64,000 nt of DNA from RBG-13-68-16 sp050018455 (GCA_050018455.1 JBEKAA010000004.1:310001-374000), one strand, 5' to 3'. Shown: positions 7,360 through 15,723, numbered from the stretch's first letter. Notes: generated by a model not told the origin, from the letters alone. A program made the numbers and translations.

Positions 7360-9114
7360 ATGCCAAAGGTCAACGTCACGGTCGATGGCCGGCCGATCAC
7401 GGTGGACGAGGGCTCGTATGTGCTCCAGGCCGCCGAGGCTCTGGGCATCGACATCCCGACCCTGTGCTTCTTCAAGTACGTCAAGCCGTACGCAGCCTGC
7501 CGCATCTGCGTCGTGGAGGCCAAGGACAGGCGCGGGCGCGCGCGGATCGTCACGGCGTGCAACTATCCCGCTTCCGAGGGCATCGAGATCCTGACCCGCA
7601 CTCCGCGGGTCATGGCCGCCCGGCGGCTCAACCTGGAGATGCTGATGAGCCGGTGCGCGCCGATGCCGGTGCTCACCGATCTGGCCCGCAAGCTCGGCGT
7701 CGACAAACCGCGCTGGGGAACCGGAACGGATACGTGCATCCTGTGCGGCCTGTGCGTCCGGGTGTGCGACGAGATCGTCGGCGCGCAGGCGATCGGTTTC
7801 GCGTCGCGGGGCATTGACCGCTTCGTGACCACGCCGTTCGAGGTCGACTCGGACGCGTGCATCCTGTGCGGGGCGTGCGCCGCGCTCTGCCCCACGGGGC
7901 ACATTCGGATGGAGGAGGCGGGCGGCCGTGAGGTGGTCCACTCCGAGATCACGCTCGGGCCCAACGCCGCGATCTCGGTCCCCTTCAGGCAGGCGGTGCC
8001 CAACACGCCGCGCATCGACCCGGAGTTCTGCGTCCACTTCCGCACGGGCGGCTGCAAGGTGTGCGCCGCGGTCTGCCCGAAGGAGTGCATCAGCCACGAC
8101 GACATTGAGCGCTTCGAAGATCTCGAGGTCGGGACCGTCGTGCTCGCGACCGGGTATCAGGACTTCGATCCGACGCCCTTCAAGCAGTACGGCTACGGCC
8201 GCCTCCCCAACGTCATCACCTCGATGGAGTTCGAGCGCATGAACAACGCCGCGGGCTCGACCGGCGGCAAGATCCTCCTGGAGAACGGCAAGGAGCCGAG
8301 GGCGATCGCCATCCTGCACTGCATCGGCAGCCGCGACGAGAACGCCCACCCCTACTGCAGCCGTGTCTGCTGCATGTACGCGCTCAAGTTCGCTCACCTC
8401 GTCAAGGAGAAGACGAGCGCCGAGGTATACGAGCTCTACATCGACCTGCGGGCGTTCGGGAAGGGATACGAGGAGTTCTTCCATCGCATCCTTGAAGAGG
8501 GCGTCAATGTGATCCGAGGGAAGGGGGCCGAGATCGTGTCCGCGGGCCGCGATTGCCAGGAGGGCTCGCTCATCGTCAGGTGCGAGGACACGCTGGTCGC
8601 CAAGTTCCGCGAGATCCCGGTCGACATGGTCGTGCTGTGCACCGCGCTGGAGGCCAACCGCGACGCCAAGGACGTGGCGCGGCGGTTCGGGATCTCGGTG
8701 GGGGCCGACGGCTGGTTCATCGAGCGGCACCCGAAGCTGGGCCCGGTCTCGACCACGACGGACGGCGTCTTCCTCGCCGGCGTGTGCCAGTCGGCGAAGG
8801 ACATCCCGGACTCGGTGGCGCAGGGCAGCGGCGCCGCGGCCCAGGCGATGTCGCTCATGATCCGCGGCGAGGTCGAGATGGACGGCGCCTACGCCGTCAT
8901 CGACGACGAGGTTTGCAGCGGCTGCCGGCTGTGCAACGACCTCTGCCCGTACGGCGCCATCGGCTTCGACGAGACGAAGAAGACCAGCAGCGTCAACCCG
9001 GCCCTCTGCAAGGCGTGCGGCACATGCGCGGCGGGTTGCCCATCCGGGGCGATCCGCGCGCTGCACTTCGCCGACGAGCAGATCTACGCCGAGATCGAGG
9101 GGATCCTGTCATGA
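7360..9114 (+). CDS. Fusion of a NuoG/HoxU-like domain with the C-terminal half of HdrA
   Basis: A 584-residue protein with a composite build. Residues 1-180 resemble NuoG/HoxU: plant-type [2Fe-2S] ligands Cys36/47/50/67 and two [4Fe-4S] motifs (Cys126/129/132/136 and Cys167/170/173/177). From about residue 195 (EITLGPNAAISVPFRQAVPN) it reads as the second half of HdrA: Cys224/232/235/239, HCIGSRDENAH, YCSRVCCMYALK, LCTALEAN, and two terminal ferredoxin motifs (Cys519-529 and Cys550-560). It complements the truncated hdrA upstream. The fusion would physically wire the NuoF-type NADH module into HdrA. The His/Cys-ligated cluster region between the 2Fe-2S and ferredoxin parts is reduced to a lone MSRCAP. 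SD GGAGGAG precedes the ATG. Confidence 0.9.
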   Translation: MPKVNVTVDGRPITVDEGSYVLQAAEALGIDIPTLCFFKYVKPYAACRICVVEAKDRRGRARIVTACNYPASEGIEILTRTPRVMAARRLNLEMLMSRCAPMPVLTDLARKLGVDKPRWGTGTDTCILCGLCVRVCDEIVGAQAIGFASRGIDRFVTTPFEVDSDACILCGACAALCPTGHIRMEEAGGREVVHSEITLGPNAAISVPFRQAVPNTPRIDPEFCVHFRTGGCKVCAAVCPKECISHDDIERFEDLEVGTVVLATGYQDFDPTPFKQYGYGRLPNVITSMEFERMNNAAGSTGGKILLENGKEPRAIAILHCIGSRDENAHPYCSRVCCMYALKFAHLVKEKTSAEVYELYIDLRAFGKGYEEFFHRILEEGVNVIRGKGAEIVSAGRDCQEGSLIVRCEDTLVAKFREIPVDMVVLCTALEANRDAKDVARRFGISVGADGWFIERHPKLGPVSTTTDGVFLAGVCQSAKDIPDSVAQGSGAAAQAMSLMIRGEVEMDGAYAVIDDEVCSGCRLCNDLCPYGAIGFDETKKTSSVNPALCKACGTCAAGCPSGAIRALHFADEQIYAEIEGILS

Positions 9115-9578
9115 GCTTCGAGCCGAACCTCGTGGGCTTTCTCTGCAACTGGTGCTCGTACACCGGGGCCGATCTGGCGGGGACGGCGCGCGTCAAGTAC
9201 CCGCCCAACCTCAAGGTGATCCGCGTGATGTGCTCGGGGCGCGTGGATCCCAACTTCATCCTCGACGCCCTGGCGCGCGGGGCGGACGGCGTGCTCGTGT
9301 GCGGCTGCCACCCCGGCGACTGCCACTACGTCGAGGGCAACTACAAGTGCCAGCGCCGCCTGCCGATCACCCGCATGCTCGTGAGCGAGATGGGCATCGA
9401 CCCGCGCCGGGTCCGCCTCGAGTGGGTCTCCGCCTCCGAGGGCGTGCGCTTCGGGCAGGTGGTGAGCGAGTTCACCGAGGAGATCCGATCGATGGGACCG
9501 CTCACCCTGCAGGAATGGGCTTTCGACCCGGCGGCGGCGGACGCGCAAACGGAGCACCAGCGAGGTGACCATGCCTAA
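9111..9578 (+). CDS. mvhD: MvhD-like [2Fe-2S] electron-transfer subunit
   Basis: A 155-residue protein of the MvhD/FlpD family, with NWCSY, VMCSGRVDP, CGCHPGDCHY and YKCQRR cysteine motifs. In MvhADG-HdrABC it passes electrons from the hydrogenase to HdrA. The start overlaps the previous gene (ATGA), and its end overlaps the hydrogenase small subunit. Its presence between HdrA and hydrogenase genes strongly supports a physical Hdr-hydrogenase complex. Confidence 0.95.
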   Translation: MSFEPNLVGFLCNWCSYTGADLAGTARVKYPPNLKVIRVMCSGRVDPNFILDALARGADGVLVCGCHPGDCHYVEGNYKCQRRLPITRMLVSEMGIDPRRVRLEWVSASEGVRFGQVVSEFTEEIRSMGPLTLQEWAFDPAAADAQTEHQRGDHA

Positions 9579-10542
9579 GCCCAAGCTCGGACTGTACTGG
9601 GCCGCCTCCTGCGGCGGGTGCGAGATCGCCGTCCTCGACACCGAGCTGAAGGTGCTCGAGATCGCCGACTTCTTCGACATCGTCTTCTGGCCGTGCGCGA
9701 TGGACTTCAAGTACGAGGACGTGCGCGCCCTCGCCGACGGCGAGATCACGCTGACGCTTTTCAACGGCGCGATCCGCAGCTCGGAGAACTACGAGATGGC
9801 CAAGCTGATGCGCGCCAAATCCAATGTTCTCTGCGCGTTCGGCTCGTGCGCCGCCGACGGGTGCATCCCGGGCCTCGCCAACTTCACGTCCCTCGAGGCG
9901 ATCGAGCGTTACGTCTACGACGACTCTCCCTCGACGGTGAACCCGGAGCACATCCGGCCGCAACCCGTCTGGGACGTTCCCGAAGGGACGCTCCGGCTGC
10001 CGCAGCTGTGGAACACCGTCCGCACCCTGCCGCAGGTGGTGGACGTCGACTACATCATCCCCGGTTGCCCGCCGCAACCCGACCAGATCAAGACCGTGGT
10101 CGATGCTGTCGTGGACATCCTGTCAAACGGCAAGCCGCTGCCTCCGAAAGGGACGGTCCTCGGGGCGGACCCCCGAGCCTGCTGCGAGGAGTGCCCGCGC
10201 AAGCGCGACGTGAAGAAGATCCGTGCCTTCGTCCGGCCCCACGAGGTGGTCCCCGACCCCGAGATCTGCCTGCTCGAGCAGGGCCTCATCTGCATGGGCC
10301 CGGCCACGCGCGGCGGCTGCGGCGCCAAGTGCGTGAAAGCCGGCGTGCCGTGCCGCGGCTGCTACGGCCCGCCGGCCGGCGTGCACGACCAGGGCGCGAA
10401 GATGGCCTCCGCGATCGGCGGGGTGATCGACTCGACGGATCCCGAAGAGATCGAGCGGATCATCGCAGGGATCCCCGACCTCGTCGGCACGTTCTACCGG
10501 TTCAGTCTCCCCGGTTCGACGCTGCGCAGAAGGCAGGTGTGA
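9571..10542 (+). CDS. mvhG: [NiFe] hydrogenase small subunit, group 3c (MvhG-like)
   Basis: A 323-residue cytosolic small subunit without a Tat signal. It carries proximal cluster ligands (ASCGGCEI, FGSCAADGC, IPGCPP) and a Cys-rich C-terminal part (CCEECP, ICMGPATRGGCGAKC, PCRGCYG) for further clusters. It relays electrons from the NiFe site to MvhD. The ATG at 9571 is chosen over an in-frame GTG at 9565. It overlaps mvhD by 8 bases. Confidence 0.94.
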   Translation: MPKPKLGLYWAASCGGCEIAVLDTELKVLEIADFFDIVFWPCAMDFKYEDVRALADGEITLTLFNGAIRSSENYEMAKLMRAKSNVLCAFGSCAADGCIPGLANFTSLEAIERYVYDDSPSTVNPEHIRPQPVWDVPEGTLRLPQLWNTVRTLPQVVDVDYIIPGCPPQPDQIKTVVDAVVDILSNGKPLPPKGTVLGADPRACCEECPRKRDVKKIRAFVRPHEVVPDPEICLLEQGLICMGPATRGGCGAKCVKAGVPCRGCYGPPAGVHDQGAKMASAIGGVIDSTDPEEIERIIAGIPDLVGTFYRFSLPGSTLRRRQV

Positions 10543-10544
10543 CC

Positions 10545-12026
10545 ATGAGGTCCATCACCATCGATCCGATCACCCGCCTCGAAGGCCACGGCAAGGTCCA
10601 CCTCTTCCTCGACGACGACGGCTGCCTCGCCAACGCCTACTTTCAGGTCCCCGAGCTGCGCGGTTTCGAGGTGTTCTGCCGCAACCGGCCGGTCGAGGAA
10701 ATGCCGCGCATCACCACACGCATCTGCGGCGTCTGCCCCGAGGCGCACCACATGGCCTCCGTGAAGGCGGCCGACGCCGTCTACGGTGTCACCCCGCCGC
10801 CCGCCGCCCGCAAGCTGCGCGAGCTCCTCTACGATGGCTTCTTCGCGGGCGACCACACCACGCACTTCTTCGCGCTCGGAGGCCCGGACTTCGTCCTCGG
10901 GCCCGATGCGCCCAAGGCGGAGCGCAACATCCTCGGCGTGGTGGCGAAGGTGGGCCTCGAGCTCGGCGCGGAGGTGATTCGGCAGCGCGCGCGCGGCCAG
11001 AGGGTGGTGCAGATCATCGGCGGCAAGGCGCTGCACCCGGTGACCGCGCTGCCCGGCGGGATGGCCAAGCGGGTCACGAAGGAGGAGCAGCAGGAGCTGA
11101 TCGAAATCGGCCGCGAGATGGTGGAGTTCGCGAAGATCGCGATCAAGGTGTTCGACGACGTCGTGCTGGCCAACCCCGCGTACGTCGACCTCATCCTCTC
11201 CGAGGCGTTCTCGCACCGAACCTACTCGATCGGCCTCGTGGATGCGGACGGTCGCGTCAACTTCTACGACGGCACGGTGCGGGTCACGACCCCCGAGGGG
11301 AAGGAGCTCTGCCGCTATCACCCGAGCGAGTACCTCGACCACATCGCCGAGGCGGTGATGCCGTTCTCCTACCTCAAGTACCCCTACCTGAAGGAGGTCG
11401 GGTGGAAAGGGCTGGTGGACGGCGCCGACTCGGGGGTGTACCGCGCCACGCCGATGAGCCGCCTCAACGTCTCGAGCGGAATGGCGACCCCGCTGGCCCA
11501 GGCCGAGTACGAGCGCCTCTACTCCACCCTGACCGGGGACGCGAGCGGCTCCAAGCCGGTCCACGCGACGCTGGCGATTCACTGGGCCCGCATCGTCGAG
11601 CTGGTGTTCGCCTGCGAGGCCACGTACCGCCTCGCGCAGGACGACGAGATCACCTCCGACGAGATCCGCACGCTCCCGACCGGGATCGTCGGAGAAGGTG
11701 TGGGGACGGTCGAGGCGCCCCGCGGCCTGCTCACCCACCACTACAAGACCGACGAGCGAGGTTTCATCACCGAAGGCAACCTCATCGTCGGCACGACCAA
11801 CAACAACGCCGCCATCTCGATGTCGATCAAGAAAGCGGCGCAGTCGCTGATCACCGGCGGGCACGAGGTGCGCGAGGCCTCGCTCAACATGATCGAGATG
11901 GCGTTCCGCGCCTACGACCCGTGCTTCGGCTGCGCGACCCACGCGGCGCTCGGCCGGATGCCGCTGCAGATCGAGGTTCGTGAACCGGATGGCCGCGTGC
12001 GCGAGACCATCCGCAGGTTCTGCTGA
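10545..12026 (+). CDS. mvhA: [NiFe] hydrogenase large subunit, group 3c (MvhA-like)
   Basis: A 493-residue catalytic subunit that splits or forms H2. NiFe ligands are present at both ends: L1 RICGVC (Cys61/64) and L2 DPCFGCATH (Cys460/463, His466). A 27-residue C-terminal extension follows His466 and would be removed by the maturation protease encoded next. All four metal ligands are cysteines, not selenocysteine, although a tRNA-Sec occurs elsewhere in the window. It starts 2 bases after mvhG. The MvhD/Hdr neighbourhood indicates group 3c rather than the F420 (3a) or HoxH (3d) type. Confidence 0.95.
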   Translation: MRSITIDPITRLEGHGKVHLFLDDDGCLANAYFQVPELRGFEVFCRNRPVEEMPRITTRICGVCPEAHHMASVKAADAVYGVTPPPAARKLRELLYDGFFAGDHTTHFFALGGPDFVLGPDAPKAERNILGVVAKVGLELGAEVIRQRARGQRVVQIIGGKALHPVTALPGGMAKRVTKEEQQELIEIGREMVEFAKIAIKVFDDVVLANPAYVDLILSEAFSHRTYSIGLVDADGRVNFYDGTVRVTTPEGKELCRYHPSEYLDHIAEAVMPFSYLKYPYLKEVGWKGLVDGADSGVYRATPMSRLNVSSGMATPLAQAEYERLYSTLTGDASGSKPVHATLAIHWARIVELVFACEATYRLAQDDEITSDEIRTLPTGIVGEGVGTVEAPRGLLTHHYKTDERGFITEGNLIVGTTNNNAAISMSIKKAAQSLITGGHEVREASLNMIEMAFRAYDPCFGCATHAALGRMPLQIEVREPDGRVRETIRRFC

Positions 12027-12032
12027 GGACCG

Positions 12033-12557
12033 ATGGCCTCGCCGGATGCCCTCGTGCTCGGCCTCGGCAACGACCTCGTCGCTGACGACGGCTTTGGGCC
12101 GGTCGTGGCGCGCGAGTGCGAGCGCGACCTTCGCCTCCGTTCCGATGTCGCGGTGGAGGAGGCAGCGGCGGCCGGTCTCCGCCTCCTCGACGTGCTCGCC
12201 GGGTTCCGGCGCGTGCTGATCCTCGACGTCGTGCAGACGGGTCGGGTCCCGCCCGGCACGCTCCTCGACTGGCCTCTCCCGTCCTCTGCCGCGGGCTGGA
12301 CGCTCGGCGGGTCGCACCAGTGCGACTTGCTGACCGCTCTGGCCCTCGGGCGGGCCCTCGGTTTTGACCTGCCCGAGGAGGTTTCGCTGCTCGTCGCCGA
12401 GGCCTCGGATCTGCAGACGATCCGGGAGGAGCTGAGCCCGGAGGTGGCGGCCGCCGTCCCGCGCGCGCGAGCGCTGGTCGCCAACTGGCTCGATCGCACC
12501 GGAGCGTTCGCCGGTGCTGGGGGGAGGAACCATGAAGAAGCCAGAACCCTGTCCTGA
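12033..12557 (+). CDS. Hydrogenase maturation endopeptidase (HyaD/HybD/FrcD family)
   Basis: A 174-residue protease. The N-terminus has the family signature LGLGNDLVADDGFG. The three residues expected to bind nickel at the cleavage site are visible: an acidic residue in the first motif (Asp19), Asp65 in LILDVVQTG and His95 in GGSHQC. It would cut the C-terminal peptide of MvhA after NiFe insertion. It starts 6 bases after mvhA. hyp genes for cofactor assembly are not in the window. Confidence 0.92.
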   Translation: MASPDALVLGLGNDLVADDGFGPVVARECERDLRLRSDVAVEEAAAAGLRLLDVLAGFRRVLILDVVQTGRVPPGTLLDWPLPSSAAGWTLGGSHQCDLLTALALGRALGFDLPEEVSLLVAEASDLQTIREELSPEVAAAVPRARALVANWLDRTGAFAGAGGRNHEEARTLS

Positions 12558-12768
12558 GTGCCACGGCAAGGGTTGGCTCGAGCTGGCCTGTGGCAAGACC
12601 GACGAAGCGCAATTGTGCGGGCTGTGCAACGGGTCGGGAAGCACGCCCACGGGCAGGACCTGCACCGGCTGCGGCGGGACCGGTCGCATCGAGGTCCGGA
12701 CCGTCGAACGGCAGAAGTGCCTGAAGTGCATGGGCTCGGGCCGCTTCCCGATCGCCGAGGACCTGTAG
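12532..12768 (+). CDS. Small DnaJ-type zinc-finger protein
   Basis: A 78-residue protein that is almost entirely four CxxCxGxG motifs: CPECHGKG, CGLCNGSG, CTGCGGTG and CLKCMGSG. This equals the complete two-zinc cysteine-rich domain of DnaJ, without the J domain or substrate-binding domain. The ATG at 12532 follows GGGGAGG and overlaps the end of the protease gene by 26 bases, so it is the last gene of the hydrogenase operon. A role in redox-protein folding or metal-site assembly is possible but unproven. Confidence 0.85.
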   Translation: MKKPEPCPECHGKGWLELACGKTDEAQLCGLCNGSGSTPTGRTCTGCGGTGRIEVRTVERQKCLKCMGSGRFPIAEDL

Positions 12769-12784
12769 GCGCCGCCGTCGGCGC
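12769..12784. terminator. GC hairpin right after the hydrogenase operon
   Basis: GCGCCG and CGGCGC form a 6-bp stem with a CCGT loop, immediately after the zinc-finger stop codon. No T-run follows, so an intrinsic terminator is only a possibility. Confidence 0.3.
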
Positions 12785-12861
12785 GCGCGCCGGCTCAAGG
12801 GGATCGCGGCGAGTTCTTGCGACGGGTGCGGTACCATGCGGCGACGCCCCGGGAGGCCCCC

Positions 12862-14184
12862 ATGCCAAATCGGTTTCGCGCTGCAGTGGTCGCAGCCCTC
12901 CTCCTGTTTCTTGTCGTCGCTGCAGCTCCGTCGTCGGCTCAAGAGCAGCCCGCTCCAGCCGCGCCGGCGGTCGCTGCACCGTCGCCGACGCCGGCCGTCG
13001 GCGCGCCACCCTCCGTACCGGTAGTGCGCGTGACCGATGAGATGCGCGCCCACCAGCGCATCGTGGATACGCTCTACTTCGCTGGCGCCGCCTACGGGTT
13101 CGTGGTGCTCCTCGCGGTGCTGGCGCTCGGGATCTCGCGCCGGCTGCGCGACCTCGCCGCTCGCGTGACGAGGCAGCCATTCCTCACGGCCATGGTGTTC
13201 TGGGCGCTGCTGACGGTGGTCACGACCGCGCTCTCCATGCCGCTCGACTACTACTCGGACTTCGTCGTCCCGCACCGCTTCGGCCTTTCGGATCAGGGGC
13301 TGGGCGGGTGGCTGTGGGATCAGGCGAAGGGGATGCTGCTGGGGATCGTCATCGGAGCGCCGCTGGTGGCCTTCGCGCTCGCGGGCGTTCGACGCGTGAA
13401 GCGGTGGTGGCTCGCACTGTGGCTGGGAAGCGTGCCGGTCATGGTCTTCCTGATCCTGATCGGCCCGGTCGTGCTCGACCCGGTGTTCAACACCTTCAAG
13501 CCGCTCGAGGACCAGAAGCTGAAGACCGAGCTCCTCGACCTCGCCTCCAGGGCGGGGATCTCCGGAGGGCGCGTCTACCAGGTGGACAAGTCGAAGCAGA
13601 CGAAGACGATGAACGCCTACGTCAACGGTCTCGGCCCGACCAAGCGCATCGTGATGTGGGACACGATCATCGCCAAGATGGACCACGACGAACTGCGCTT
13701 CGTGATGGCCCACGAGATGGGGCACTACGTCCTGCACCACATCTGGAAGGGGCTGGCGTTCGGGTTGGCGATGCTGCTCGTCGCGTTCTGGCTGGCGCAG
13801 CAACTCGTGGACCGGGCGACCCGCCGGTGGGGCCGAGCGTGGGGGTTCGAGGTCGCCCACGACCCGGCGGCGGTGCCGCTTCTCCTGCTCGTCATCAGTG
13901 TGTTCTTCTTCGTCGCGAGCCCGGTGATGGCCGGCGTCTCGCGGTACTTCGAGCACCAGGCCGACACGTTCTCCCTCGAGCTGACGCACCTCAACGACGC
14001 CGGAGCGCGGGCGTTCGTGAAGTTCGCGGAGGACTCGAAGGTGCTGCCGGACCCGCCGGCGTTCATCCGGTTCTGGCGCTACTCACATCCGACGCTCGCC
14101 GAGCGGATCGTCTACTGCACCACCTACAAGCCGTGGGAGAAGGGCGAACCCAACCGCGCCTGGCACGCGGGCGTGGCTCGCTGA
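12862..14184 (+). CDS. Membrane M48 family metalloprotease (Ste24-like)
   Basis: A 440-residue protein with an N-terminal signal or membrane segment, a low-complexity Ala/Pro stretch to about residue 50, several hydrophobic segments and the zinc motif HEMGH (His284, Glu285, His288). A downstream EHQAD (Glu364, Asp368) supplies the third ligand and conserved Asp. This matches CAAX prenyl protease 1/Ste24-type M48 peptidases, which in bacteria act in envelope protein turnover. The ATG at 12862 follows GGGAGG; an in-frame upstream start at 12817 lacks a ribosome site. Confidence 0.88.
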   Translation: MPNRFRAAVVAALLLFLVVAAAPSSAQEQPAPAAPAVAAPSPTPAVGAPPSVPVVRVTDEMRAHQRIVDTLYFAGAAYGFVVLLAVLALGISRRLRDLAARVTRQPFLTAMVFWALLTVVTTALSMPLDYYSDFVVPHRFGLSDQGLGGWLWDQAKGMLLGIVIGAPLVAFALAGVRRVKRWWLALWLGSVPVMVFLILIGPVVLDPVFNTFKPLEDQKLKTELLDLASRAGISGGRVYQVDKSKQTKTMNAYVNGLGPTKRIVMWDTIIAKMDHDELRFVMAHEMGHYVLHHIWKGLAFGLAMLLVAFWLAQQLVDRATRRWGRAWGFEVAHDPAAVPLLLLVISVFFFVASPVMAGVSRYFEHQADTFSLELTHLNDAGARAFVKFAEDSKVLPDPPAFIRFWRYSHPTLAERIVYCTTYKPWEKGEPNRAWHAGVAR

Positions 14185-14235
14185 GCCGGGGCCGGACCGG
14201 ACGTCACTGCTTCGGTGTCGGGAGAACGAGCGCCC

Positions 14236-14505
14236 TCACTCCTTGACGGTCCCCTGATCGGCCGGGTGCCAGAGGTTCTTGTCCTGCAGGAACTGCTCGG
14301 CGGCCGCGATGCCGGTGCGGAACTCGTCCCACAGCTCGGGGGTGACCGTCACACCCTTCTTGGTTGGGGCCAGCTCGCCGTTGGCGTCTGTGTAGAAAAG
14401 GCGGATGTCGATGTAGGTCTTGCCCTTGAAAACCGACAAAGAGACGCGGACCGTCTCCTCGGCGTTGCGCTTGAACTCGTGTAGTACCGTACGGTCATCA
14501 GGCAT
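14236..14505 (-). CDS. PC4/YdbC-like single-stranded nucleic-acid-binding protein
   Basis: An 89-residue protein matching the transcriptional coactivator p15 (PC4) fold: a basic FKRN start, the strand pair VRVSLSVFKGKTYIDIRLFY, and a C-terminal amphipathic helix ending in FLQDKNLW. Bacterial members bind single-stranded DNA or RNA as dimers. The start is preceded on the minus strand by TGGGAGGC. It is divergent from the cupin gene and convergent with the M48 gene. Confidence 0.8.
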   Translation of the reverse strand: MPDDRTVLHEFKRNAEETVRVSLSVFKGKTYIDIRLFYTDANGELAPTKKGVTVTPELWDEFRTGIAAAEQFLQDKNLWHPADQGTVKE

Positions 14506-14507
14506 CG

Positions 14508-14547
14508 GTTGCCTCCCAGAAGCGGGGAGTCTAGCAGGGAAGGCAAC
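14508..14547. repeat. Inverted repeat in the PC4/cupin divergent promoter region
   Basis: GTTGCCTCCC (14508-14517) and GGGAAGGCAAC (14537-14547) are complementary apart from one extra base. The element covers the ribosome site of the PC4-like gene and lies between two divergent starts. It could be an operator or a structured leader. A TAGACT-like -10 for the minus gene falls between the arms. Confidence 0.35.
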
Positions 14548-14560
14548 TCGGGAGGAAAGC

Positions 14561-14971
14561 ATGGGTGAGAACCGGAGCAACGCGGCGGTGATTTCGCCCG
14601 GAGCAGTGACCGCGCCGCCGGTGAAGCGCGCTCGGGGCGCGCGCATGGGCGTCCTGATCGGGCCCGAGCAGGGCGCGCCCAACTTCATCACCCGTCGCTT
14701 CCTGCTGGCGCCGGGCGCGCGCATCCCGGCGCACCTGCACCCCGCGATCGAGCACGAGCAGGTGATGGTGCGGGGCGAGATGGTGCTCGGCACCGACGGC
14801 GAGGTCCGGACGGTGCGCGCCGGCGACGCGATGTACCTCCCCGCCGGGTGCGCGCACTGGTACGAGAACCGGACGGCCGAGGAGGTCGAGTTCCTCTGCA
14901 TCATCCCGAACACCCCGGGCTACGACACCGAGTGGCTCGAAGAGCCGCCGGAGGGGGCGTTCCCGGGGTAA
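14561..14971 (+). CDS. Cupin-domain protein
   Basis: A 136-residue single cupin. Motif 1 is visible as HLHPAIEHEQVMVRGEM (His, His and Glu metal ligands plus the Gly-rich turn) and motif 2 as GDAMYLPAGCAHWYEN. It likely binds one divalent metal in a beta barrel. Substrate and reaction cannot be told from sequence. The ATG at 14561 follows GGGAGGAAAG. Confidence 0.85.
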   Translation: MGENRSNAAVISPGAVTAPPVKRARGARMGVLIGPEQGAPNFITRRFLLAPGARIPAHLHPAIEHEQVMVRGEMVLGTDGEVRTVRAGDAMYLPAGCAHWYENRTAEEVEFLCIIPNTPGYDTEWLEEPPEGAFPG

Positions 14972-15043
14972 CGGGCAGGCTGAGGTGCCGCATCGAGCGC
15001 GCGGCAATTCTGCGGGGACGAGTGCCCGGCGGTGCGCGGCAAC

Positions 15044-15532
15044 CTACCGGATCGGTTCGAAGATGCCGAGGCTGCGGTTCTTCTTGACGTTGTTCCACGG
15101 GAAGAAGCGGCCGTTCATCGCGAGGTACACACCGTGGGGCAGGCACTGCGCGAGGGAGATCGCGCTCCCGAGGTTGAACAGCCCGTCGGATGAGTGGAAC
15201 GCGTAGGGGATCATCGCACCGGTCAGCACGATGGTCTTGTCCTGGACGCCCTCGCCGAGGACCTTGGCCGTGTCTTCCATGGTGTCGGTGCCGTGGGTGA
15301 TGACGATGCGCTCCTCGTGAGCGCGGCGACAATTGTCGAGGATGAGATGGCGGTCGGAGTCCGTCATCTCGAGCGAGTCGACCATCATCAGGGTGCGGAC
15401 CTTGACGTCCGCGCGGCAGCGGCCGAGGCGGAGCATCTCGTTGAGGTGGGTGTCCTTGAAGTACAGCTTGCCGTGGATCTCGTCGTACTCCTTGTCGAAC
15501 GTCCCCCCGGTGATGAACAGCCTGATGCTCAT
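15044..15532 (-). CDS. One-domain asparaginase-like protein
   Basis: A 162-residue protein corresponding only to the N-terminal domain of L-asparaginase (usually about 330 residues). Both catalytic triplet regions are present: TGGTFDKEY near the N-terminus and VITHGTDTMEDTA. The C-terminal domain that normally completes the dimeric active site is absent, and the stop is clean. Short asparaginase-domain proteins of this size are a known type, so this is probably not a broken gene. The ATG follows GGAGGGGG on the minus strand. Confidence 0.85.
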   Translation of the reverse strand: MSIRLFITGGTFDKEYDEIHGKLYFKDTHLNEMLRLGRCRADVKVRTLMMVDSLEMTDSDRHLILDNCRRAHEERIVITHGTDTMEDTAKVLGEGVQDKTIVLTGAMIPYAFHSSDGLFNLGSAISLAQCLPHGVYLAMNGRFFPWNNVKKNRSLGIFEPIR

Positions 15533-15603
15533 GCCCCCTCCGCCTGAGCGCCAAGCTTAGTCGAGATCGCCCGCGCGCGCACTGCGGTGTTGCAGGAGTG
15601 CAG

Positions 15604-15697
15604 GGGAGCAGAGGAGCAGAGGAGCAGAGGAGCGAGAGACGAGACAATCGGTGCCTCGTCGTTCTCCTCTGCCCCTCTGCTCTTCAGCTCCTCTGCT
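15604..15697. repeat. Octamer-repeat inverted element A
   Basis: The left arm holds GGAGCAGA three times in tandem (15605-15628) plus variants. The right arm (15664-15696) is its complement, CTCCTCTG-type. An inner pair ACGAG/CTCGT closes the hairpin. It fills the gap between the asparaginase-like gene and citF on the minus strand. Confidence 0.8.
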
Positions 15698-15723
15698 TGT
15701 TTCTTCGGATCCCGGCCTCCGCC

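Noticed and set aside
10494..12731. Very long minus-strand open frame across the hydrogenase large subunit and protease
   Set aside because: Arg/Asp/His-rich shadow translation without motifs; the + strand genes are unambiguous.
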